DNA of 64,000 nt, from NCBI RefSeq assembly GCF_024273235.1, contig NZ_JANBVH010000019.1, forward strand, positions 1 to 64,000. The letters run 5' to 3'. Below are positions 53,562 through 63,972 of the stretch, piece after piece. Positions within the stretch are counted from its first letter, which is position 1, and each line of letters opens with the position of its first letter. The notes under the pieces were generated by a model that was not told the DNA's origin, searched no databases, and saw nothing but the letters and a program-made list of their open reading frames with translations. The translations under genes and the position numbers were made by a program. The stretch comes from Sphingomonas faeni (GTDB lineage Bacteria; Pseudomonadota; Alphaproteobacteria; Sphingomonadales; Sphingomonadaceae).

Positions 53562-56027
53562 ATGAACGATCCTCATTCTCATGCCCATACCGGGGGTTGC
53601 GGCTGCTCAGCAAAGTCAGCCGAGCCGGCTGCCGCGCCCGCTTCATGCTGCTCTGGGGCCTCTACCGCGTCAGTGCCAGTCGAGCAGGCCGGCAAAATGG
53701 GTGGCTGCTGTTCGGGACCCAAGGTGCCCGGCGACGCGACCAAGGCAACGGACCCGGTGTGCGGCATGACGGTCGATCCGGCGAAAACGGCGCACCATGC
53801 CGAGCACGCCGGCCATGAATATCATTTTTGCAGCGCCGGGTGCCGGACCAAGTTCGTGGCTGATCCGAACGCCTATCTCGGCGATAAGCCAAAAGCTGAG
53901 CCAACAGCGACGCCGGGCGCGATGTGGACGTGCCCGATGCACCCGCAAGTCCGCCAAGAGGGGCCGGGCACGTGCCCTATCTGTGGCATGGCGCTCGAGC
54001 CCGAAGAACCATCGCTCGACGACACACCCAACCCCGAGCTGGTCGATTTTACACGCCGGCTGTGGGTGGCCGGCGCACTGACGATCCCGCTCCTCGTCGT
54101 TTCGATGTTTGCCGAGATGCTCGGCATCAATGTCGTCAGCCCCACGGTCTCGCCGTGGGTCCAGCTCGCGCTAACCGCACCGATCGTGCTGTGGGCGGGC
54201 TTGCCGTTTTTCGAGCGAGGGTGGACCTCGATCCGGACCCGCCATCTCAATATGTTCACGCTGATCGCAATCGGGGTCGGCGCGGCCTTCCTCTACAGCG
54301 TGGTCGCGACGCTCGCGCCAGGCCTGTTCCCTGCGACGTTCCGGATGCACGGTGGGATGGTTCCGGTCTATTACGAGGCGGCCGGCGTCGTGGTGACGCT
54401 GGTGCTGCTCGGGCAAGTGCTCGAGCTGCGCGCCAGGGCGGCAACCGGGCGCGCGATCCGAGCCCTCCTGGATCTCGCTCCCAAGACAGCTCGGCGGCTG
54501 CGGACTGACGGCTCCGAGGAAGAGGTCGGTCTTGCCGACGTCGCCGCTGGCGATCGGCTGCGGGTCCGTCCCGGCGAAGCGATTCCGGTCGATGGCGTGG
54601 TGGTCGAAGGCCGTTCGTCGGTCGATGAATCCATGCTCACCGGCGAGCCTGCACCGGTCCTCAAGGAAGTTGAGGCGGCCGTCACGGGGGGCACCGTCAA
54701 CGGCACGGGTAGCCTGATTATGGAAGCCCGCGCCGTCGGCGCGGATACGATGCTGGCGCGGATCGTCCGCATGGTCGCCGAAGCGCAGCGCAGCCGCGCC
54801 CCGATTCAGGCGGTCGCCGATCGGGTGTCGGGATGGTTCGTGCCGCTGGTCGTGCTGATCTCGGTGGTGACGTTCGTGGTATGGTCGCTAGTCGGCCCTG
54901 AGCCGCGCATGGGCCATGCCCTGCTCAACGCTATCGCCGTGCTGGTCATCGCCTGTCCGTGCGCGCTCGGGCTCGCCACACCCATGTCGATCATGGTCGG
55001 CACCGGGCGCGGCGCGACAGCCGGGGTGCTTGTCAAGAATGCGGAAGCCTTACAGGGGCTAGAGAAGGTCGATACGCTCGTCATCGACAAGACGGGCACG
55101 CTCACGGAAGGCAAGCCTAAGCTGGTCGCGTTCGAGACGGTCGGCGCAGTCGCGGAAAACGACATGCTCGCGCTTGCCGCGGCCGTCGAAGGGCAATCCG
55201 AACACCCGCTCGCTCACGCGATCGTCGTTGCCGCCAAAGAGCGGGCATTGCAGCTCGGCAAGGTAGCGGACTTCGCCTCGCAAACCGGCCTGGGTGTCAG
55301 CGCCACGGTCGACGGCCGCTCGGTCGTCATCGGCAATGCCGCGCAAATGAGCCGGATCGGCGCTGATCCCAAGCCGGTCGATGCCGCGGCTGATCGCCAT
55401 CGTAGCGAAGGCGCGGGTGTCATCCTGGTCTCGATCGATGGGGCGCTCGCTGGCTTGCTGGCGGTCGCCGATCCGGTGCGGGCATCGGCGCGCGACGCCA
55501 TTGCCGCGCTGCGCAAAGAGGGATTGCGCGTCGTCATGCTCACCGGCGACAATCGTGGGACCGCGGATGCGGTCGCGCGCGCGGTAGGCGGTCTCGATGA
55601 CGTACGCGCCGATCTGCGGCCGGAAGACAAAGCGCGCATCATAGGCGAGTTGAAGGCAAGCGGCGCCAAGGTCGCGATGGCCGGCGACGGTATCAATGAC
55701 GCCCCGGCGCTTGCCGCTGCGGACGTGGGTCTGGCGATGGGCACGGGAACAGACGTCGCGATCGAAAGCGCCGGCATGACGCTCACGCGCGGCGATCTGT
55801 CGGCGATCGTGCGGGCGCGCAAGCTCGCCCACGCAACGATGCGCAATATCCGCCAGAACCTGTTCTTCTCGTTCCTGTTCAACGGCATCGGCGTGCCGGT
55901 CGCGGCGGGGGTGCTTTATCCCGTCGCCGGCATTCTGCTCTCGCCGATGCTAGCCGGTGCGGCGATGGCGCTCTCGTCTTTCACTGTCGTTCTGAACGCG
56001 CTGCGGCTCAACGCGGTGAAGTTGTGA
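53562..56027 (+). CDS. Copper-exporting P-type ATPase
   Basis: 821 residues from the ATG at 53562 (AAGGAG before it). N-terminal cysteine-rich stretch ([24 protein letters not shown]), then a YHS-type domain (DPVCGMTV) and a heavy-metal domain ([20 protein letters not shown]), instead of HMA domains. The core has the CPC motif C465-P-C467, DKTGTLT with D509, and [16 protein letters not shown]. Exports Cu(I) or Ag(I) from the cytoplasm. Confidence 0.92.
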   Translation: MNDPHSHAHTGGCGCSAKSAEPAAAPASCCSGASTASVPVEQAGKMGGCCSGPKVPGDATKATDPVCGMTVDPAKTAHHAEHAGHEYHFCSAGCRTKFVADPNAYLGDKPKAEPTATPGAMWTCPMHPQVRQEGPGTCPICGMALEPEEPSLDDTPNPELVDFTRRLWVAGALTIPLLVVSMFAEMLGINVVSPTVSPWVQLALTAPIVLWAGLPFFERGWTSIRTRHLNMFTLIAIGVGAAFLYSVVATLAPGLFPATFRMHGGMVPVYYEAAGVVVTLVLLGQVLELRARAATGRAIRALLDLAPKTARRLRTDGSEEEVGLADVAAGDRLRVRPGEAIPVDGVVVEGRSSVDESMLTGEPAPVLKEVEAAVTGGTVNGTGSLIMEARAVGADTMLARIVRMVAEAQRSRAPIQAVADRVSGWFVPLVVLISVVTFVVWSLVGPEPRMGHALLNAIAVLVIACPCALGLATPMSIMVGTGRGATAGVLVKNAEALQGLEKVDTLVIDKTGTLTEGKPKLVAFETVGAVAENDMLALAAAVEGQSEHPLAHAIVVAAKERALQLGKVADFASQTGLGVSATVDGRSVVIGNAAQMSRIGADPKPVDAAADRHRSEGAGVILVSIDGALAGLLAVADPVRASARDAIAALRKEGLRVVMLTGDNRGTADAVARAVGGLDDVRADLRPEDKARIIGELKASGAKVAMAGDGINDAPALAAADVGLAMGTGTDVAIESAGMTLTRGDLSAIVRARKLAHATMRNIRQNLFFSFLFNGIGVPVAAGVLYPVAGILLSPMLAGAAMALSSFTVVLNALRLNAVKL

Positions 56028-56407
56028 ACATCGGAACGGCGTCGGACGCCAGCGGCGTCTCTCAGCGCATGATCCGCCACTATGAGAAAATCGGCCTCGT
56101 GCCTGCGCCGCCTCGGCGCGGGAGCTACCGGGATTATTCAGAGGCCGATGTTCACCGGCTGCGCTTCATTGCCAATGCGCGCGATCTGGGGTTCCCGATC
56201 GAGGAGATCCGCACACTCCTCGGCCTCTGGTCGGATCGCAGCCGTTCGAGCAGCGAAGTAAAGATGCTCGCCCAGGCGCGCGCCGATGAACTTGGGCGTA
56301 AGGCGGCTACGCTCGAAGCTATGCGATCGACGCTGCTGGACCTGGTGAACCGCTGCCACGGAGATGATCGACCGGACTGCCCGATCCTTCGCCGTATGGA
56401 AGCATAG
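56024..56407 (+). CDS. cueR: CueR-like MerR regulator
   Basis: 127 residues from a GTG overlapping the ATPase stop. MerR helix-turn-helix ([20 protein letters not shown]). The C-terminal copper loop has two cysteines in [11 protein letters not shown], as in CueR. It probably activates the promoter at 53507 and so its own operon. Confidence 0.9.
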   Translation: MNIGTASDASGVSQRMIRHYEKIGLVPAPPRRGSYRDYSEADVHRLRFIANARDLGFPIEEIRTLLGLWSDRSRSSSEVKMLAQARADELGRKAATLEAMRSTLLDLVNRCHGDDRPDCPILRRMEA

Positions 56408-56415
56408 GGTCGCGC

Positions 56416-56601
56416 CTACTCGCTGGCGCGACGAGCAACGCCGTCCCGCCACGGGCGTTGCGAAAAGCGAAGCGTGATCCGCAAAGTCGCCACACGACCG
56501 CGGATTGTGTCCATCGTGCGACCCAACTCGCGGACAATCTGGCTAATGGTCTGCTTCCCAGCCACACGCCGCCGAAGTTCGGCGTCGTCCTCCTCGTCCA
56601 A
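56416..56601 (-). CDS. Possible small SANT-like helix-turn-helix protein
   Basis: 61 residues from a TTG. DEEDDAELRRRVAGKQTISQ then IVRELGRTMDTIRGRVATL looks like a short SANT/HTH unit seen in small alphaproteobacterial proteins. No good start or ribosome site, and the usual N-terminal tryptophan is in another frame, so it may be a damaged copy. The rest of 56408-56727 shows nothing. Confidence 0.35.
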   Translation of the reverse strand: MDEEDDAELRRRVAGKQTISQIVRELGRTMDTIRGRVATLRITLRFSQRPWRDGVARRASE

Positions 56602-56727
56602 GGCGCGCCGCGCCGGGTGGTCACCTCAATTTATCCTTATGGTTCTTCCGATCATTTCCGGCTTCTCGTTGAACCGACTCGAGCGGGGCGAACGAATTTA
56701 CTTTGGATGACATTGTCGAGCCAATGC

Positions 56728-57120
56728 TCAAGGTAGCCGTGAAGATAACGCGTCGATCAACCGGCATTCGGCGATCGTTGTGGCGTCGCAGCGCCCCCAT
56801 TTGACGATCTCTTCACGCAGCGTCTGTAGGCCGGCGAGTTTGTGGTCGATCTCTGCGATGTGCAGCACCGCCATCTCGTCAACTGCATCGCACGATCCGC
56901 GCGGATCGTCCGCCAGGCGGAGCAGGTCACGCACCTGATCGAGCGTAAAGCCCAAGTCGCGCGAGCGCTTGATGAACGTCAGGCGATCAAGGTGCGACTC
57001 ATCGTAAAGGCGGTAATTGCCCCCGCTCCGACGCGGTGCAGCGATCAAACCCTCACCCTCGTAAAAGCGGACGGTCTCGACCTTCAGCCCGGTGCGCTTC
57101 GCAATATCGCCGATCTTCAT
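56728..57120 (-). CDS. MerR family regulator, CadR/ZntR-like
   Basis: 130 residues. MerR helix-turn-helix (IGDIAKRTGLKVETVRFYEG). Cysteines in DPRGSCDAVDE, WGRCDATT and AECRLIDA fit a divalent-metal sensor. Divergent from the CDF gene with the operator at 57131-57161. It likely controls CDF and czcCBA. Confidence 0.87.
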   Translation of the reverse strand: MKIGDIAKRTGLKVETVRFYEGEGLIAAPRRSGGNYRLYDESHLDRLTFIKRSRDLGFTLDQVRDLLRLADDPRGSCDAVDEMAVLHIAEIDHKLAGLQTLREEIVKWGRCDATTIAECRLIDALSSRLP

Positions 57121-57130
57121 GGATGAGCCC

Positions 57131-57161
57131 TTGACCCTCTAGTGACATGAGGGTGCATATG
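57131..57161 (+). promoter_or_regulatory. MerR-type promoter/operator of the CDF-czc operon
   Basis: TTGACC, 19-base spacer, CATATG. Dyad ACCCTC ... GAGGGT in the spacer. Nearly the same as the site at 23397. Confidence 0.87.
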
Positions 57162-57190
57162 GGGGGTCCGACACACGAATCGAGTGCATC

Positions 57191-57841
57191 ATGGCGGACG
57201 ACTGCTGTTCCAGGAAAGGCGACACGATCGCGCAGTTCGGCCGTAAGACCGATCAACGACGCGTGCTGATCGCCGTCATGGTTATCAACTTCGTTATGTT
57301 CGTTGCCGAGTTCGGCGGGGGGGTGTTCGCGCGGTCGTCCGCACTGATGGCGGACTCAGTCGACATGCTCGGCGATGCCGTGGTCTATGCACTCAGCCTC
57401 TATGCGTTGAGCCGCGGCCCCCGCTGGGAAGCCGGGGCGGCACTGGCCAAGGGCGGCATCATCCTCATGTTTGGCATCGCGGTCGTATTCGAGATCGTCG
57501 ACAAGGTGGTCAACGGCGTTTCGCCCTCGTCTTCACTAATGCTGGCGTTCGGCGGTGCCGCGCTCGTCGCCAACCTGACCTGCCTCGCGATGCTGTGGCG
57601 ATTCCGGTCGGAGAACGTGAATATGTCCAGCACGTTCGAGTGCTCGCGCAACGACGTGGCGTCAAACGTCGGCGTACTTATTGCGGCCGGGTTTATCGCC
57701 ATGACCGGCGCGGCATGGCCCGATATCGCGGTGGGCGGCGTCATCGCGCTCATCTTCCTGCGGTCAGCGTGGCGTGTTCTCGCCGAAGCGATCCCGGCAT
57801 GGCGAGAGACCCGGCCGGTAGCACCGGAAGTCTTGCGATGA
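57191..57841 (+). CDS. Cation diffusion facilitator (CDF) exporter
   Basis: 216 residues with about six membrane helices. Metal-binding ALMADSVDMLGDAVVYAL in helix two and FECSRNDVASNVGVLIAAG in helix five (Asp residues) match the CDF family. It has a Cys pair at the N-terminus (ADDCCSRKG). It lacks a long C-terminal domain, so it is shorter than the usual 300 residues. Exports Zn, Co or Cd from the cytoplasm. Confidence 0.88.
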   Translation: MADDCCSRKGDTIAQFGRKTDQRRVLIAVMVINFVMFVAEFGGGVFARSSALMADSVDMLGDAVVYALSLYALSRGPRWEAGAALAKGGIILMFGIAVVFEIVDKVVNGVSPSSSLMLAFGGAALVANLTCLAMLWRFRSENVNMSSTFECSRNDVASNVGVLIAAGFIAMTGAAWPDIAVGGVIALIFLRSAWRVLAEAIPAWRETRPVAPEVLR

Positions 57842-58206
57842 CACTCGGACGTATTTCGACTAGACGGCCTGAAATGCTGCGCAGGCTCTGGTCCCTTTTG
57901 CTCGTCATGATTGCGTCGTCCCTGGTGATGACGGCGACCGTGCACGCGCGCGAGGTTGCAGGGCCGGTGACTATCGAGTGCAGCGGCACAGTGCATAGCG
58001 ACGGCGACGCCGATCAATCGCAAGGCGATGCCGACAAGGCGGTGCCGCACCACCATGCCACCTGCCACGGACAGTTACTGAACCTGCCAGCGAGCAACGC
58101 GCTGCCGTTGATGGCATGCGCTGACGGTCTGCATCCGTTCCCCGCACCCGCCAGTGCCATCGCGTCGCATCTCGTCGATCCCGCGCTGAGGCCCCCGGCC
58201 GCCTGA
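57838..58206 (+). CDS. Small exported protein in the czc operon
   Basis: 122 residues from an ATG overlapping the CDF stop (ATGA). Hydrophobic N-terminus (LWSLLLVMIASSLVMTATV), then a His/Cys segment VPHHHATCHG and a cysteine in LMACADG. Perhaps a periplasmic metal-binding protein. No family recognised. Confidence 0.7.
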   Translation: MTLGRISTRRPEMLRRLWSLLLVMIASSLVMTATVHAREVAGPVTIECSGTVHSDGDADQSQGDADKAVPHHHATCHGQLLNLPASNALPLMACADGLHPFPAPASAIASHLVDPALRPPAA

Positions 58207-58263
58207 CGACACCCGCTCGCCGGCATCTGCCGGCCCGACGTGTTCTGTCAGGATCGATATTTC

Positions 58264-59577
58264 ATGAAAACAATGCTCGCGGCCATGCTGGCCGCGGCGT
58301 CCTGCGCATCGATAGCGCAGGCGCAACAGGAGGCGGCGCCGCAGGCGGCCACCCCGTCTGAAACGCCGACCGCGGCGCAACCGCTCCCCGGCTTCTCGCT
58401 CGATCAGGCGGTGTCTGCCGCGGGCGGAGCAGCGCCATCGGGTGCCGCTGCTACTGCATCGGTCGAGGCGGCGCAGGCGGCCCGCACGGTGGCCGGGCTC
58501 CGGCCGAACCCCGTCTTCCAAGGGCAGGTCGAGAACGTCGTCGGCTCCGGTCCTTATCGGGGCGTGCGGAGCGCGGAGACGACGGTGGGGGTCGCGATCC
58601 CGATCGAGCTTGGCGGCAAGCGCGGTGCCCGCGTTGCTGTTGCCGACGCGCAAATATCACGTGCGCAACTCCAGAGCGCGATCGTCGCGGCCGATATCCG
58701 CGTCCAGGTCACACAGCTCTATGTCGAGGCAATCGCGGCCGAACGCCGGCTGGTGACGGCGCGCGACCAGGCACGGATCGCGGCCGAAGTGCTGCGGGGG
58801 GCTGCGGTGCGCGTCCAGGCGGGGCGAGCGTCGCCGCTGGAGCAACAGCGCGCCGATGTCGCGCGTATCAATGCCGATGCCAATGTCGAGCGGCTGACCC
58901 GGCTCGCCGAGGCGGCACGGACCAATCTCGCGCGGCGGCTCGGCCGTCCGATCGACGGCACGCTCGACGCAGGCTTGCTCGACCGGTTGCCGCCGGCGAC
59001 CTTCGGCCCTGCAGCACCGCTACAGACTGCCGGCACGCTGGCGCTGGCGGCGGCGGATGCCGATCTTGCCATCGCCGATGCCGGCATCAGGCTCGCGCGC
59101 GCCAACCGCGTACCCGACATCAACGTCGGACCGGCGCTCCGACGGCTGGAAGCGACGAACGATACCGCCGCGGTGTTCGCGATCTCGATCCCGATCCCGC
59201 TCTTCAACAACGGCCGCGCCGCCATCGCGCAGGCGACGGCGGAGCGGACGCGCGCCGAAGCGGTGCGGCGCGTAACCGCGCTCGACGTCGAGCAGGCGAT
59301 CACCGACGCGCAAGCCGAAGCCGCCAATGCGGCAACGACCGCGCGCGCTGCGGTCGGGCCGGCGCTGGCAGCAGCAGCAGAGGCCGCGCGGATCGCGCGG
59401 ATCGGCTACCGCGAGGGCAAGTTCGGCCAGCTGGATCTCCTCGATGCCGAACGCACGCTCGCCGAGACGCGCGTCGCCGCGATCGACGCGCTCGCCAACT
59501 ATCAGAATGCCCGTGCGCGATTGGAGCGGCTGACCGCGCCTGCGCCGACCACCAACACCGGGGGAACCGACCGATGA
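58264..59577 (+). CDS. czcC: CzcC-like outer-membrane efflux protein
   Basis: 437 residues with a signal peptide ending SIAQAQQE. TolC-type repeats; VAIPIELGGKRGARVAVAD and IPIPLFNNGRAAIAQA are typical CzcC segments. Outer-membrane part of CzcCBA. Overlaps czcB by four bases. Confidence 0.9.
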   Translation: MKTMLAAMLAAASCASIAQAQQEAAPQAATPSETPTAAQPLPGFSLDQAVSAAGGAAPSGAAATASVEAAQAARTVAGLRPNPVFQGQVENVVGSGPYRGVRSAETTVGVAIPIELGGKRGARVAVADAQISRAQLQSAIVAADIRVQVTQLYVEAIAAERRLVTARDQARIAAEVLRGAAVRVQAGRASPLEQQRADVARINADANVERLTRLAEAARTNLARRLGRPIDGTLDAGLLDRLPPATFGPAAPLQTAGTLALAAADADLAIADAGIRLARANRVPDINVGPALRRLEATNDTAAVFAISIPIPLFNNGRAAIAQATAERTRAEAVRRVTALDVEQAITDAQAEAANAATTARAAVGPALAAAAEAARIARIGYREGKFGQLDLLDAERTLAETRVAAIDALANYQNARARLERLTAPAPTTNTGGTDR

Positions 59578-60746
59578 AGACCATCCTGACGGGCGGCGTT
59601 CTGCCGTTCGGCCTTGCCCTGTTGCTCGCGGCCTGTGGCAGCAGCTCCGAAGGCGGCAACGAGACTGCCGGAAACGAAACCAGCGCAGGTGCCGAAGCCG
59701 GCGGTAACGAAGCCGCCCATGCCGATGAGGGTGCGGTAACGCTCTCGGCGGACCAGATCACCGCGGCGGGCGTCCAGATCGGTCGCCCGCTCACGGGCGG
59801 TGCGGGGACGATCGAACTGCCGGCGACGATTGAGGGCGACCCGCAGGGGACGCAGGTCGTTTCGGCCGCAATCGGCGGGCGTGTCGTGGCACTCACGCGC
59901 AACCTCGGCCAATCGGTCGGGCGCGGGCAGACGATCGCCGTCATCGAAAGCCGCGAGGCCGCACAGCTCAAGGGTGAGGTCGAGGCATCGCGTGCCCGGC
60001 TCGCGCTTGCCAACTCCAATCTCAGCCGCGAGCAGCGGCTGTTCGCGCAGCGCGTGTCGCCCGAGCAGGATTTGATCGCCGCGCGCACCGCGGCAATCGA
60101 AGCACGTATCGCCTACCGGCAGGCGCAGAGCCAGGTGTCGGCAGCGGGCGGGGGCGGGGGCGGGCTCAACCGGCTCGGCATCGTCGCGCCGATCGGCGGT
60201 CAGGTCATCGCCCGACCGGTCGTGCTAGGGCAGACGGTCGCAGCAGACAGCGAACTCTATCGCATCGCCAATCTCAGCCGGGTGTCGCTGGCGCTCAACC
60301 TCAGGCCAGAAGATGCCGGCCGGGTGAAGCCAGGTAATATTGTTACCGTGACGGCGCCGGGGCGGCAGGCGAGCGCTCGAATCAGTTTCGTGTCGCCAGC
60401 CCTCGATCCGCAGACACGGCAGGTGCCGGTCATCGCGACGCTCGACAATGGTGGCGGTCAGTGGCGCGTCGGCGAGCCCGTCACCGCTGCGGTCCAACTC
60501 AGCGGTAGCGGAGGCAGCAATGCGGTCCGCGTGCCGACGACGGCAGTGCAGACGGTCGAAGGCAAATCAGTCGTTTTCGTCCGTACGGCCAAGGGGTTCC
60601 AGTCGACCCCGGTCACGCTCGGCGACGCGGCCGGCGATACCGTCATCATCCGCTCGGGCCTGACCGGCCAGGAGCAGATCGCCACCACCGGCAGCTTCAC
60701 GCTCAAGGCCGAACTCGGCAAGGGCGAAGCGGCGCACGAGGATTGA
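59574..60746 (+). CDS. czcB: CzcB-like membrane fusion protein
   Basis: 390 residues. A lipoprotein signal LALLLAACGSSS. Lipoyl halves GGRVVALTRNLGQSVGRGQ and IVAPIGGQVIARPVVLGQT around a helical hairpin, then beta-barrel domains. Bridges CzcA and CzcC. Confidence 0.9.
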   Translation: MKTILTGGVLPFGLALLLAACGSSSEGGNETAGNETSAGAEAGGNEAAHADEGAVTLSADQITAAGVQIGRPLTGGAGTIELPATIEGDPQGTQVVSAAIGGRVVALTRNLGQSVGRGQTIAVIESREAAQLKGEVEASRARLALANSNLSREQRLFAQRVSPEQDLIAARTAAIEARIAYRQAQSQVSAAGGGGGGLNRLGIVAPIGGQVIARPVVLGQTVAADSELYRIANLSRVSLALNLRPEDAGRVKPGNIVTVTAPGRQASARISFVSPALDPQTRQVPVIATLDNGGGQWRVGEPVTAAVQLSGSGGSNAVRVPTTAVQTVEGKSVVFVRTAKGFQSTPVTLGDAAGDTVIIRSGLTGQEQIATTGSFTLKAELGKGEAAHED

Positions 60747-60750
60747 TGTC

Positions 60751-63700
60751 ATGATCGCTCGCATCGTCAATTGGGCGGTTGAGAAGCGCTGGCTCGTCCT
60801 GCTCCTCACCGCCATCGTCGCCGTCATCGGCGCCTTTTCGCTCTCCCGGCTACCGATCGACGCGGTGCCGGACATCACCAACAATCAGGTGCAAATCAAC
60901 GTTCGCGCGCCCGCGCTCTCGCCCGAGCTGGTCGAGAAGCAGGTGTCGTTCCCGATCGAAACCGCGCTCGCCGGCATCCCCGGCCTCGACAATACCCGCT
61001 CACTCAGCCGCAACGGCTTCGCGCAGATCACCGCGGTCTTCGACGAATCCACCGACATCTATTTCGCCCGCCAACAGGTCGGCGAACGGTTGCAGGGCGT
61101 CGCGGAAAGCCTGCCCGATGGCGTGAACCCAGAGATGGGGCCGATCGCGACCGGGTTGGGCGAGGTCTATATGTGGACTGTCCGGCTGGAACACCGAAAG
61201 GACGACAAGCACCGCGCTGGCGAGCCGGGGCAGCAACCTGACGGCAGCTATATCACACCGGAAGGCGAGCGGCTGACTACGCCTGAAGATAAGGCGACCT
61301 ATCTGCGGACCGCGCAGGACTGGATCGTCACGCCTCTGCTCAAGAACGTACCCGGCGTGGCGGGCATCGATTCGATCGGTGGCTACGCCAAGCAATATCT
61401 TGTCGTCCCCGACGTGCAGAAACTGGCGTCGCTCAAGATTACACTGACAGATCTTGGCACCGCGCTTGAAAAGAACAACACCAGCGTCGGAGGGGGGTTC
61501 GTCAATCGCAACGGTGAAGGATTGGCGGTCCGGTCGGACGCGCTGGTGCGCAATGCGAACCAATTGGCGCGCACCGTCGTTGCCACCCGTGACGGTATCC
61601 CCATTACTCTTGACCAAGTCGCCAACGTCCGCACGGGGCAGGCGATCCGGATGGGCTCGGCGTCGGAGAACGGCACCGAAGTCGTCGTCGGCACCGCGAT
61701 CATGCGGATCGGCCAGAACAGCCGCAACGTGGCGACCGCGGTCGCCGACCGGTTGAAAACTATCAACGCCTCGCTGCCACCTGATGTGGTGGTGCAGCCG
61801 GTGCTGGATCGTACCGCGCTGGTCAATTCGACGATCAAAACGGTCGCCAAGAACCTCTCCGAAGGCGCGCTGCTCGTCATCGTCGTGCTGTTCCTGCTGC
61901 TCGGCAACTTCCGTGCGGCGCTAATAGCTGCCGCGGTCATCCCGGTCACGATGATGCTCACCGGGTTCGGTATGCTTCGGCTCGGGGTGTCAGCAAACCT
62001 CATGAGTCTGGGTGCGCTCGACTTCGGGCTGATCGTCGACGGCGCGGTCATCATCGTCGAGAATGCCCTGCGGCGTCTTGCCGAAAAACAGCATCACGAA
62101 GGCCGGCTGCTAAGCGTCAAGGAGCGGCTGGATGCGGTCGCGACCGCAGCGCGAGAGATGATCCGGCCGTCCGTATATGGGCAGGCGATCATCATCCTCG
62201 TGTACGTGCCTTTGCTCACGCTGACCGGCGTGGAAGGCAAGACGTTCGTGCCGATGGCGCTGACCGTCATCATCGCGCTGCTCTTTGCCTTTGTTCTGTC
62301 GCTGACCTTCGTACCTGCGGCGATTGCCATCTGGCTGTCGCGGAAGGTCAACGAGGAGGACGGGCGGATCATCTCGTGGCTGAAGAAGCGCTACGAACCG
62401 GGTCTGGAAAAGGCGATGAAGCGGCCGTCGATCACCATCGGTGCCGGCGTGGTCAGCCTCGTACTGGCGGCGCTCGCCTTCACGACGCTCGGGCAGGTGT
62501 TCCTCCCCCAGCTCGACGAGGGCGACTTATTGATCCAGGCGCTGCGCATTCCGGCGACGTCGGTGCAGCAAAGCCAGGCGATGCAGGTGCCGATCGAACG
62601 AATGGTGTCGAAACAGCCCGAGGTGCGGTTCGTCTTCTCGAAGACGGGCACCGCCGAGCTGGCCTCGGACCCGATGCCGCCCAACGCGACCGATATGTTC
62701 GTCATCCTGAAGCCGCATGACGAATGGCCCGATCCCAAGCTGGAGAAAGCCGCGCTGGTCGAGCGGCTGGAGACCAAGCTCGCGCAGTTTCCCGGCAACG
62801 CCTACGAGATCACGCAGCCGATCCAGATGCGGTTCAACGAGCTGATCGCCGGCGTGCGCGGCGATATCGCGGTCAAGGTGTTCGGCGACGACTTCGCCAG
62901 TATGAACCGCACTGCCGAACAGATCGCCGGCGTCCTGCGCAAGACGCAAGGCGCGGCGGACGTGAAGGTCGAACAGACGACGGGGCTCCCGATGCTCGAC
63001 ATTCGGGTGAATCGTGACGCGATGGCGCGGGTCGGCGTCACTGCCCAGGACGTGCAGGACACCATCACCGCCACGCTCGGAGGACGCGAGTCCGGCATGA
63101 TCTTCGAGGGCGACCGGCGTTTCCCGGTCGTCATCCGTCTGTCCGATGCAGAGCGCGCCAATCTGGGGCTTCTCGAACAGGTGCAGGTGCCTGTAGCCGG
63201 CGGTGGTTACGTGCCGCTGTCCAGCGTCGCCGATATCGGCGTCGTCGACGGGCCCAACCAGATCAGCCGCGAGAACGGCAAGCGCCGTGTCGTCGTCCAG
63301 GCAAACGTGCGCGGGCGCGATGTCGGCAGCGTGGTGGCGGATGCACAGGCCGCCGTGTCGAGTGGGGTACGCCTGCCGGCGGGCAGTTACCTCGAATGGG
63401 GCGGGCAGTTCGAGAATCTGGAGTCAGCCAGCCAGCGGCTCCAGCTCGTGGTGCCGGCTTGCTTCGTGCTGATCTTGTTCCTGCTCTACGGGGCATTGGG
63501 ATCGGTGCGCGATGCGGCGATCGTGTTTACAGGGGTGCCGTTCGCGCTGGTGGGCGGCGTCCTGTTGCTCTTCCTGCGCGGCATGGACTTCTCGATCTCG
63601 GCCGCGGTGGGGTTCATCGCGCTGTCGGGCATCGCGGTCCTCAACGGACTTGTCATGGTCAGTTCGGTGCAGGACCTGATCCGTTCCGGCATGGACCGCG

Positions 63701-63969
63701 CCGAAGCGGCGCATACGGGTGCCCTTCAGCGATTACGCCCCGTCGTCATGACCGCGCTCGTCGCAAGTCTCGGCTTCGTGCCGATGGCGTTCGCGAGCGG
63801 GGCCGGCGCGGAAGTGCAAAAGCCGCTCGCAACCGTCGTCATCGGCGGGCTGATCTCGGCGACCCTGCTGACGCTGTTCGTGCTGCCGACGCTCTACGCC
63901 CGCTTCGGGCAGCAGGCGGTCAAGGTCGACGACACGGACGATACCTCACCGCTCCCGCAACCCGCATGA
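60751..63969 (+). CDS. czcA: CzcA-type RND heavy-metal efflux pump
   Basis: 1072 residues. The helix-4 motif DFGLIVDGAVIIVE (D424) is that of Co/Zn/Cd pumps (HME1 type), different from the copper type at 38409. Twelve helices and two large periplasmic loops are complete. Pumps divalent cations out with CzcB and CzcC. GAGG before the ATG. Last gene of the operon. Confidence 0.93.
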   Translation: MIARIVNWAVEKRWLVLLLTAIVAVIGAFSLSRLPIDAVPDITNNQVQINVRAPALSPELVEKQVSFPIETALAGIPGLDNTRSLSRNGFAQITAVFDESTDIYFARQQVGERLQGVAESLPDGVNPEMGPIATGLGEVYMWTVRLEHRKDDKHRAGEPGQQPDGSYITPEGERLTTPEDKATYLRTAQDWIVTPLLKNVPGVAGIDSIGGYAKQYLVVPDVQKLASLKITLTDLGTALEKNNTSVGGGFVNRNGEGLAVRSDALVRNANQLARTVVATRDGIPITLDQVANVRTGQAIRMGSASENGTEVVVGTAIMRIGQNSRNVATAVADRLKTINASLPPDVVVQPVLDRTALVNSTIKTVAKNLSEGALLVIVVLFLLLGNFRAALIAAAVIPVTMMLTGFGMLRLGVSANLMSLGALDFGLIVDGAVIIVENALRRLAEKQHHEGRLLSVKERLDAVATAAREMIRPSVYGQAIIILVYVPLLTLTGVEGKTFVPMALTVIIALLFAFVLSLTFVPAAIAIWLSRKVNEEDGRIISWLKKRYEPGLEKAMKRPSITIGAGVVSLVLAALAFTTLGQVFLPQLDEGDLLIQALRIPATSVQQSQAMQVPIERMVSKQPEVRFVFSKTGTAELASDPMPPNATDMFVILKPHDEWPDPKLEKAALVERLETKLAQFPGNAYEITQPIQMRFNELIAGVRGDIAVKVFGDDFASMNRTAEQIAGVLRKTQGAADVKVEQTTGLPMLDIRVNRDAMARVGVTAQDVQDTITATLGGRESGMIFEGDRRFPVVIRLSDAERANLGLLEQVQVPVAGGGYVPLSSVADIGVVDGPNQISRENGKRRVVVQANVRGRDVGSVVADAQAAVSSGVRLPAGSYLEWGGQFENLESASQRLQLVVPACFVLILFLLYGALGSVRDAAIVFTGVPFALVGGVLLLFLRGMDFSISAAVGFIALSGIAVLNGLVMVSSVQDLIRSGMDRAEAAHTGALQRLRPVVMTALVASLGFVPMAFASGAGAEVQKPLATVVIGGLISATLLTLFVLPTLYARFGQQAVKVDDTDDTSPLPQPA

Positions 63970-63972
63970 TCG

